A stretch of 5,565 nt of DNA from Betaproteobacteria bacterium RIFCSPLOWO2_02_FULL_62_17 (GTDB taxonomy: Bacteria > Pseudomonadota > Gammaproteobacteria > Burkholderiales > SG8-39), in contig MEQV01000148.1 in assembly GCA_001770355.1 (NCBI GenBank), positions 1 through 5,565 of the forward strand, written 5' to 3'. Of the stretch, positions 1-4,728 are shown piece by piece (position 1 is the stretch's first letter; every line of letters starts with the position of its first letter). The position numbers and the translations under genes were made by a program. The notes beneath the pieces were generated by a model that ran no database searches, had not been told where the DNA came from, and saw only the letters and a list, made by a program, of their open reading frames with translations.

Positions 1-1
1 G

Positions 2-24
2 CGGCAGCCAAACTAATCCTGCCG
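2..24 (-). terminator. Possible terminator stem after mltD (weak, cut by window edge)
   Basis: CGGCAG (2-7) and CTGCCG (19-24) form a perfect 6-bp inverted repeat around an 11-base loop. Read on the minus strand, it begins about 20 bases after the TAA stop of the transglycosylase, a suitable place for an intrinsic terminator. The stretch where a U-run would follow lies outside the window, so termination is only a possibility. Nothing else is visible in bases 1-43. Confidence 0.3.
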
Positions 25-43
25 AGTGGACCTGTCGGATGAG

Positions 44-1174
44 TTATCGTCGTTGGCAACAAGTAGTGGCGGCAGGTTTGCTGCGCTTGGCTGCGCCGGC
101 GGCTTGGCTGGCGCGGCGGAATTCGGTTTTCTGGATGAATTCCCGCGCTCTTTCGAAAAAACCGGTGATCTTGTCAACGCGGATCATCGCGCGCATCGGC
201 GATGAATGCTGGTGGGGTTGCAAGTACGCCGCATTCAGAATTTCAAATTCCGCGGCATCCATGTCTGCCAGGCGTGCGGCCTCCTTCAGGTCCACTCCGG
301 GAGGCATGGCAACTGCCACGAAGTAGGGATCGTTATCGATGCGAGGCAATGTCACACCGAAACGGGTTGGGCTAATCACCAGTTGCTTGACCGCGAGCAA
401 GCGGGGAACGTAATTGCGGGTCTCCCTGGGCAGGATCAAATTGGCGAAGTCGGTGGAAACACCCCTGGCGTGATTACGTTCGATGGCAAGCGTGATCGCC
501 TTCTCTCCCCAGTTATAAGCCGCCAGGGCAAGTTGCCAGTCTCCGAACAGCCCATGCAGAAATTGCAGGTAATCCAGCGCCGCCGTGGTCGAGGCGATGA
601 TGTCGCGCCGCGCGTCGTAGACGTGGTTCTGATCGAGTTTGTACTTGGTTCCGGTTTCGGGAATGAATTGCCAGAGCCCCAAGGCCTGCGCCGAGGAGAG
701 CGCGCGCGGATTGAAGCCGCTTTCGACAAAGGGCAGCAGCGCAATCTCGGTCGGCATGCCGCGTTTTTCGACTTCATCGACGATGTGGTACAGGTAGTAG
801 CGGCTGCGCTGCAGGATGTTTGAAACCAGCTCGGGGCGCTTGGCGTACCAGTCCTGCGCCTCGCTCACTTCCTTAAGCTGCAAATCATTGACGCCGAATC
901 CGGCGCGGATCCGCTCCCAGATATCGGTATAGACGATCGGCGCGGCGGCAATGGGCACAGGCGCGGGCGCGGGCGGGGGAACGAACGACAGGACCAGTTC
1001 GGGCGGCGTATCGACCCGCGGCGAGAACAGGGGTTCCGCGGAAGCCACGGGGCGCAATGCGGCGAGATCCGGATGCGGTGACACGTTGACGAACGACGCC
1101 GCGTTGACGAACGGCGATGCCGCAGCAACTAGCGCGGCGGCGATCAGCGATCTCGACAATGGGATATGAAACAT
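44..1174 (-). CDS. mltD: MltD-type membrane-bound/periplasmic lytic murein transglycosylase, without LysM repeats
   Basis: This 376-residue enzyme is expected to cleave the MurNAc-GlcNAc bond of peptidoglycan in the periplasm, leaving 1,6-anhydroMurNAc ends. Residues 1-25 look like a Sec signal peptide (basic start, Ala-rich core, cleavage near FVNA/AS). A Pro/Ala-rich linker follows at about 66-80. The SLT (family 1) domain spans about 140-260: the ESGFNP motif supplies the catalytic Glu151, followed by the ALGLWQFIPETG motif, AAYNWGE near 219-224 and ETRNYVPRLLA near 251-261, the last typical of the MltD branch. After it comes the inter-domain region also found in MltD (about 262-340). The protein then ends in a short basic tail containing Cys-Cys, with none of the LysM repeats that E. 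coli MltD carries. The start ATG lies two bases after the TGA of the Sel1 gene; AGG eight bases upstream can serve as ribosome site. Family is confident; the mltD symbol is by similarity. Confidence 0.88.
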   Translation of the reverse strand: MFHIPLSRSLIAAALVAAASPFVNAASFVNVSPHPDLAALRPVASAEPLFSPRVDTPPELVLSFVPPPAPAPVPIAAAPIVYTDIWERIRAGFGVNDLQLKEVSEAQDWYAKRPELVSNILQRSRYYLYHIVDEVEKRGMPTEIALLPFVESGFNPRALSSAQALGLWQFIPETGTKYKLDQNHVYDARRDIIASTTAALDYLQFLHGLFGDWQLALAAYNWGEKAITLAIERNHARGVSTDFANLILPRETRNYVPRLLAVKQLVISPTRFGVTLPRIDNDPYFVAVAMPPGVDLKEAARLADMDAAEFEILNAAYLQPHQHSSPMRAMIRVDKITGFFERAREFIQKTEFRRASQAAGAAKRSKPAATTCCQRR

Positions 1175-1176
1175 GC

Positions 1177-2511
1177 TCAGAACCTGCCGAACTTTATCGG
1201 TGAGAACGGATCGTTCTCGCGCTCCGCGGGTTTCAACAAGCGCTCGAGAAACTCCCTGGCGCCGGCGTGGCCCTTGTCGGCCGCGGCGGCATAGGCGTCG
1301 CGCGCGCGGCGGGTGTCCCGTGCCACCCCTCGTCCTTCGTCATAAAGCACGGCAATTCGGTACAGGGCTTCCACCGAGCCGCCCTCTACCGCTTTCTGAT
1401 AATGCCGGAACGCCTGCTGCTCGTCGCGCGCGATGCCGCGTCCTTCCTGATAAAGGAGTCCCAGCCAGAGGTCCGCTTCGGTCCCGCCTGCCGCCGAGGC
1501 TTTGCCATACCAGAGGGCGGCCTCGACGGGGTCCTGCACCGACTTCGGTCCCAGGTCGAGCAGTTTCGCCAGCGGCAACTGCGCGTCGATATCGCCGCGT
1601 GTTGCCGCTTCGCGGTACCAGCGTATTGCCGCGGCCGGATCTTTTTCAGCGGCAAGCCCTTGTTCGTAGATCGTCCCCAGCAGGCGCTGCGCGGCAGGCA
1701 CGCCTCGCTTGGCCGCATCGGTGGCAAGACCCAGGATCCTGGCGTCAGGCGATGGCTTGCCCCCCCTCTTAACCAGCAGCGTTGCCAACATCGACTTGGC
1801 GAGGGGATTGCCCTGCGCGGCGGATTTTTCCAGCCAGGCGGCGCCCTTGTCGGGGTCGCGCACGGCGCTGTCACCGGTGATGAGCGCTGCTCCCAGCTTG
1901 TACTGGGCCATGGGCTCGCCACGCTCCGCGGCGACGCGGTACCACGAGAGTGCCTGCACCCGGTCCTTCGCTCCGGCAATACCTGTTTCGTAGAGAAGAC
2001 CCAGTTGATACGGTGCTGTGACATGACCTGATGCGCTTGCTTTCTTGTACCAGGTCACGGCTTGGTCGAAATCCCTTTGCCGGCCGCGGCCTTCCTGTAG
2101 CAACCACGCAAAATTATTCTGCGCGTCGGCGTTGTCGAGCCGCGCCGCGCGCTCATACCACTGCGCGGCCTGGGCTTCGTCCCTGTCGATGCCCAACCCA
2201 TGCTGCAGCATGTGACCGAGCGCGTTGTGTGCGGCCGCATGGCCCTTGTCGGCAGCCCGCCGGAACAGGTCGGCAGCCTGGACAAAATTCCTGCGCACAA
2301 CCTGCCCCTCGAATATCAATACTCCCAGGCGATACTGCGATTCGGGGTCATGGCGCTCTGCCTCGTGCCTGAGGCTGGCAAGCGCAGCCGAATCGCCTTT
2401 TGCAGCGGATTCGGCCCAGCGGCCGATCGCATTTAGGTCAGCCGCCACCGTCGTCAGTGGTAGCCATACAACAAACGCGAGCAGCAGCAGCAAAGATCGG
2501 AATAAGTTCAT
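1177..2511 (-). CDS. Secreted Sel1-like repeat protein (ten repeats)
   Basis: This 444-residue protein is exported: residues 1-24 form a signal peptide with a Leu-rich core and likely cleavage after TTVAA. After a short helical region it consists of ten consecutive 36-residue Sel1 (SLR, TPR-like) repeats, from residue 56 to 415 with no insertion or deletion. Each carries the A-x-x-x-LG...G.G...D...A..WY..AA..G pattern; repeats 6 and 8 are the most degenerate. A half repeat and a tail ending KFGRF follow. Sel1 solenoids bind proteins rather than catalyse, and periplasmic members such as AlgK take part in polysaccharide secretion. No lipobox Cys is present, so a soluble periplasmic scaffold is likely. 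It is the first gene of an operon with the transglycosylase, whose start is two bases after this stop. There is no clear Shine-Dalgarno before the ATG at 2511, and the partner protein is unknown. Confidence 0.88.
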   Translation of the reverse strand: MNLFRSLLLLLAFVVWLPLTTVAADLNAIGRWAESAAKGDSAALASLRHEAERHDPESQYRLGVLIFEGQVVRRNFVQAADLFRRAADKGHAAAHNALGHMLQHGLGIDRDEAQAAQWYERAARLDNADAQNNFAWLLQEGRGRQRDFDQAVTWYKKASASGHVTAPYQLGLLYETGIAGAKDRVQALSWYRVAAERGEPMAQYKLGAALITGDSAVRDPDKGAAWLEKSAAQGNPLAKSMLATLLVKRGGKPSPDARILGLATDAAKRGVPAAQRLLGTIYEQGLAAEKDPAAAIRWYREAATRGDIDAQLPLAKLLDLGPKSVQDPVEAALWYGKASAAGGTEADLWLGLLYQEGRGIARDEQQAFRHYQKAVEGGSVEALYRIAVLYDEGRGVARDTRRARDAYAAAADKGHAGAREFLERLLKPAERENDPFSPIKFGRF

Positions 2512-2543
2512 ATTAACAATCGTTTACACGAAATTCCCAATAC

Positions 2544-2576
2544 ATTATAAGGAAAGGATCTTCGTTTTGTGCTCAA
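2544..2576 (-). promoter_or_regulatory. Probable promoter of the Sel1-mltD operon
   Basis: The minus strand reads a perfect TATAAT (2549 down to 2544), 32 bases before the ATG of the Sel1 gene. The best -35-like hexamer, TTGAGC (2576 down to 2571), is 21 bases upstream of it, longer than the ideal 17. The -10 is convincing and the -35 weak. The short predicted leader (about 26 bases) has no clear Shine-Dalgarno sequence. Confidence 0.45.
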
Positions 2577-2586
2577 CGAGTCGGAA

Positions 2587-2640
2587 TTGACAAGAATTAA
2601 CAAGTCACAAACCTTGACATGTAACTTGAATAAGTTGACA
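2587..2640 (+). repeat. Cluster of three TTGACA hexamers
   Basis: TTGACA occurs at 2587-2592, 2614-2619 and 2635-2640. The first belongs to a near-duplicated pair, TTGACAAG (2587-2594) and TTAACAAG (2597-2604), exactly 10 bases apart. The inverted form TGTCAA appears at 2700-2705, and an inverted repeat AACTT-GAAT-AAGTT occupies 2623-2636. Only the third hexamer has a reasonable -10 at the right distance; the others may be regulator sites or chance in AT-rich DNA. Confidence 0.4.
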
Positions 2641-2663
2641 TAAGTAATTAAATTAATTACTCT
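2635..2663 (+). promoter_or_regulatory. Probable sigma-70 promoter of the polysaccharide export cluster
   Basis: A perfect TTGACA -35 (2635-2640) is followed after exactly 17 bases by TACTCT (2658-2663), four of six matches to TATAAT. Transcription would begin near 2670 and give a leader of about 150 bases before the beta-barrel start at 2824. The other two TTGACA hexamers have no recognisable -10 at 16-18 bases. Confidence 0.5.
2643..2661. promoter_or_regulatory. Perfect 19-bp palindrome overlapping promoter (candidate operator)
   Basis: AGTAATTAA and TTAATTACT are exact reverse complements, nine bases each, around one central A. The element fills the promoter spacer and covers most of the -10, so a bound dimeric regulator would block RNA polymerase. 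The regulator is unknown. All arm bases pair, though the sequence is mostly A/T. Confidence 0.5.
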
Positions 2664-2714
2664 ATTTTAAGGTGCGGTCTTTTCAGGATGGAAACTTACT
2701 GTCAAGATGCGAAC

Positions 2715-2726
2715 ATTAACGTTAAT
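2715..2726. promoter_or_regulatory. Perfect palindrome ATTAACGTTAAT (possible operator)
   Basis: This 12-bp palindrome is perfect and extends to 18 bp (2712-2729) with a single mismatched pair. It lies about 45 bases downstream of the predicted transcription start, in the leader of the beta-barrel gene. It could be a second regulator site acting as a roadblock, or a chance palindrome. Confidence 0.3.
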
Positions 2727-2732
2727 ATTTAA

Positions 2733-2822
2733 CCCCATTGCTGGGGCCAGAAATCCGCATGCTTTTTTCTGGCGTAAATTTGACTTGAAATATGCCCCCT
2801 TCGAAAACGACAAAAGGGGCAT
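2733..2822 (+). promoter_or_regulatory. Structured 5' leader with three hairpins, the last hiding the ribosome site
   Basis: Three stems follow one another. The first is CCCCA (2733-2737) with TGGGG (2742-2746) around a TTGC loop. The second begins at the next base: CCAGAAA (2747-2753) with TTTCTGG (2766-2772). The third is ATGCCCC (2792-2798) with GGGGCAT (2816-2822), plus two further A-T pairs past one mismatch. The 3' arm of the third stem contains AAAAGGGG, the Shine-Dalgarno of the next gene. Such an arrangement could act as a translational switch. It does not match any riboswitch consensus I recognise, and I have no covariation data. Confidence 0.45.
2814..2819 (+). promoter_or_regulatory. 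Shine-Dalgarno AAGGGG that decides the beta-barrel start
   Basis: AAGGGG ends four bases before the in-frame GTG at 2824 and thirteen before the ATG at 2833. GTG is somewhat close and ATG too far, so I prefer GTG. Both give a good signal peptide. The site lies in the 3' arm of the hairpin at 2792-2822. Confidence 0.45.
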
Positions 2823-2823
2823 T

Positions 2824-4038
2824 GTGAGAATAATGAAAAACCACCGTAGAAATACACTTGCCGCGCTGCTGGGCGCCGCCAGTTTAAACGTATTCGCACA
2901 GACGCCGCCGGGTGCGATTCCTCTCGGCCCGCTGATGGCCTACCCGGAAATCGAAGTCGGCATCAAGCGCGACAGCAACATCGCCCTTCAGCCAGATGCC
3001 ACCAAGCAGGCAGATACCATTACGAGCGTGAAACCGGGTGTGCGCATTGAAGCCAAGCAGGGTGCGAATGTTTACGATGTCAGTTACCGCGGTGAATACC
3101 TTCGCTATAACCAGCAGAGCACCGACAACGTCGAGAACCATGATTTTGGCGCAAATGCCAATATGACTTTCGATGCGAGAAACAATTTAAAGCTCCGATT
3201 GCAGCATGCCGATCGTGTTGATCCGCGCGGTAGCCTCCCCTCCGTGACCACCCCAACGCCAAACGAGTACCGTCAGGCGTCAGCCACGGGGCTGTATACC
3301 TATGGCGCGGAAGACGCCCAGGGTAGGCTCGAGTTTCAGGGTGGCTTCAACACCAAGAGCTATGTCAACAACCGCGCATCGACAGCGAACCTGGATCAGG
3401 ACCGCACCGACCTGGGCGGCGTGTTCCTGTGGCGGGTGCAGCCGAAAACCTATGCGACCTTTACGCTGAGGCAATCCGATTATCACTACACCACAGCGGG
3501 CACTACCCTCGTCGACAGCAAGGACAGGTTTTATCTTGTGGGGGTTCGCTGGGATGCGACGGCCTTGACCTCGGGCCGGTTCAGCCTCGGCAGACAGACC
3601 AAAAAATTCGAATCGGCAGGCCCGCAGAATTTCAGCGGCACCTCCTGGGAAGGCGGGGTGAACTGGAAACCGCTCAGCTACTCGAGTGTCGACTTCAGTA
3701 CCAAACGCAATACCACCGATTCCACCGGGCTTGGGGATTTCGGCATCAACCAGTCCAACCAGGCGGTCTGGAACCACGCCTGGACCAGCAGCATCTCCTC
3801 GGCGCTGACCGGGGGCTATACAACCGACAGGTTTTCACGCGGCGTTCCGGCTGCCGGCACCACCGGAGGCGCCGATAGAAGCGACAAGACCACCACCCTT
3901 GGCCTGCGCATCAATTACGCCATCCAGCGCTGGCTCAAGGCCGGCGCGGACTACACCAACACCGCGCGCGATTCCAACGACAGCAATTCCGACTACAAGC
4001 GTAACGTTCTGATGTTCTTTCTCTCTGCTACGCTGTAA
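2824..4038 (+). CDS. Outer-membrane beta-barrel protein of exopolysaccharide locus (BBP2_2/EpsL-like)
   Basis: This 404-residue protein starts with a signal peptide: a basic n-region (MRIMKNHRR), an Ala/Leu core and likely cleavage at VFA/Q (25/26). The mature part has alternating polar/aromatic strands throughout, many Tyr, Thr, Asn and Asp residues, no Cys and no hydrophobic helix. This is the pattern of a beta-barrel of some 14-18 strands (estimate). The N-terminal strand VGIKRDSNI and the closing stretch with YTNTARDSNDSNSDYKRN, ending FFLSATL, resemble the BBP2_2 putative porins and EpsL-type proteins found beside Wza/Wzc-like genes. The last residue is Leu rather than the usual Phe. Its likely role is polymer exit through, or assembly in, the outer membrane. 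The GTG start is chosen from the ribosome site; ATG at 2833 is the alternative, and the frame is also open from 2707. The OPX gene follows 144 bases later. Confidence 0.75.
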   Translation: MRIMKNHRRNTLAALLGAASLNVFAQTPPGAIPLGPLMAYPEIEVGIKRDSNIALQPDATKQADTITSVKPGVRIEAKQGANVYDVSYRGEYLRYNQQSTDNVENHDFGANANMTFDARNNLKLRLQHADRVDPRGSLPSVTTPTPNEYRQASATGLYTYGAEDAQGRLEFQGGFNTKSYVNNRASTANLDQDRTDLGGVFLWRVQPKTYATFTLRQSDYHYTTAGTTLVDSKDRFYLVGVRWDATALTSGRFSLGRQTKKFESAGPQNFSGTSWEGGVNWKPLSYSSVDFSTKRNTTDSTGLGDFGINQSNQAVWNHAWTSSISSALTGGYTTDRFSRGVPAAGTTGGADRSDKTTTLGLRINYAIQRWLKAGADYTNTARDSNDSNSDYKRNVLMFFLSATL

Positions 4039-4182
4039 GTAGTTGAGCAGACTGCGCGGGCAGACCCGATGCTGCCGTCATTAGTGCTCAAACGGGCAAA
4101 CTATCCATCGTTCCCAAAGCCTGGTTTTTGGGGTTAAATTTGCGCCATGCGCATGGGCTTGGTGCCCTCTGGGGGCGATCTG
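4039..4182 (+). other. Gap between beta-barrel and OPX genes, with a weak hairpin
   Basis: The gap holds TCCCAAA (4112-4118) facing TTTGGGG (4127-4133), a 7-pair stem with one T-G pair. No T-run follows, so it is not a convincing terminator. TTCCCA (4111-4116) and TAAATT (4135-4140), 18 bases apart, are a poor promoter match. Read-through from the beta-barrel gene is the simplest view. If the OPX gene instead starts at ATG 4147, the gap is 108 bases. Confidence 0.35.
4171..4175 (+). promoter_or_regulatory. Shine-Dalgarno GGGGG favouring a GTG start at 4183
   Basis: GGGGG ends seven bases before GTG 4183. The upstream ATG at 4147 has only GGGG thirteen bases before it, and the ATG at 4153 has none. 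Starting at 4183 also gives a compact signal peptide. Confidence 0.45.
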
Positions 4183-4719
4183 GTGTTTCGGTTAATTTAT
4201 TTTCTTTTTTCTGTTCTGTTGCATGTTGGTCCTGCCGGCGCGCAGGACCGCGACTTGCTTTCGAAATACCGCCTGGGCGCGGGCGATGTCATTTCCATCA
4301 ACGTGCTGGGCGAGGACGACCTCAAGCTGAAGGTCCGGCTCACCGACGCCGGCACCATCCAGTACCCGGTACTGGGTGAAATCCGTGTTCGTGGCATGAC
4401 CATGGGGGATCTTGTCAAACACATTACCGAAGGACTGAAAGGACGCTACCTGGTCGATCCGAAAGTCACCGCCAGCGTCGACGAATACCGGCCGTTTTTC
4501 ATCAATGGCGAAGTCTACAGGCCCGGCGGCTACCCCTTCGTGCCGGGCCTGACGGTCTTCAAGGCTGTCAGCATCGCGGGAGGATTCAAGGATCGCGCCT
4601 CGAAAAGCAAGATGTTCGTGATCCGCGACGGCTCGTCATCCAAGCAGCGCGAGAATGTCCAACTGGACACGGGTGTATTCCCGGGCGATATTCTGACCAT
4701 AGAAGAAAGCTTCTTTTAG
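4183..4719 (+). CDS. Short polysaccharide export protein (OPX/Wza family: Poly_export + SLBB)
   Basis: This periplasmic export protein has 178 residues from GTG 4183, or 190 from ATG 4147. The signal peptide is residues 1-20, cleaved at AGA/Q. No Cys is present, so it is not a lipoprotein like Wza. The Poly_export domain (about 29-101) shows YRLGAGDVISINVLGEDDL, the DAGTIQYPVLGEIRVRGMT signature and the YLVDPKV strand. An SLBB domain follows (about 104-155) with INGEVYRPGGYPFVPGLTV and the AGGFKDRASK motif. It ends PGDILTIEESFF, with no C-terminal amphipathic helix of the kind that forms Wza's outer-membrane pore. It resembles short OPX proteins encoded just before Wzc-like kinases (EpsE in some loci). 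The Wzc-like gene begins nine bases after the stop, supporting co-translation and a physical partnership. Family is certain; the start is less so. Confidence 0.88.
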   Translation: MFRLIYFLFSVLLHVGPAGAQDRDLLSKYRLGAGDVISINVLGEDDLKLKVRLTDAGTIQYPVLGEIRVRGMTMGDLVKHITEGLKGRYLVDPKVTASVDEYRPFFINGEVYRPGGYPFVPGLTVFKAVSIAGGFKDRASKSKMFVIRDGSSSKQRENVQLDTGVFPGDILTIEESFF

Positions 4720-4728
4720 CCTGCCCCA

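Larger units (their letters stand above)
2512..2823. other. AT-rich divergent intergenic region with promoters, palindromes and a structured leader
   Basis: This 312-base gap separates the minus-strand Sel1/mltD operon from the plus-strand polysaccharide genes. Bases 2521-2700 have 59 G+C of 180 (about 33%) by hand count, well below the flanking genes. It contains the elements listed separately: a minus-strand promoter, three TTGACA hexamers, a plus-strand promoter overlapped by a perfect palindrome, a second palindrome and a hairpin-rich leader. From 2707 the frame of the beta-barrel gene is open upstream of its likely start, but this stretch has no ribosome site and lies before the signal peptide, so I treat it as untranslated leader. 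Confidence 0.7.

Noticed and set aside
44..130. Frameshift that hides a LysM domain at the end of the transglycosylase
   Set aside because: The minus strand from 130 down to 1 shows no LysM-like sequence in the frame used, and too little sequence remains before the window edge to judge.
206..823. Long plus-strand open frame (205 codons) opposite the transglycosylase
   Set aside because: It is antisense to a clear SLT domain, its translation shows no recognisable domain, and GC-rich DNA readily produces such frames.
1267..2031. 254-codon plus-strand open frame opposite the Sel1 gene
   Set aside because: It mirrors the 108-base repeat period of the Sel1 array; its translation is Arg/Gly-rich with no domain or ribosome site.
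2763..2768. T6 run in the leader as an intrinsic terminator or attenuator
   Set aside because: The T-run is inside the loop and 3' arm of the second hairpin, and no GC-rich stem ends directly before it.
2745..2782. Possible sigma-54 promoters (GG-N10-GC at 2745-2758; TGGCGTAAATTTGAC at 2770-2784)
   Set aside because: The first has CCGC instead of TTGC and the second lacks the GC dinucleotide; both fall inside the hairpin-rich leader.
4043..4078. GGCAG...CTGCC stem and TTGAGC -35-like hexamer after the beta-barrel stop
   Set aside because: The stem is only five pairs with no T-run, and there is no matching -10.
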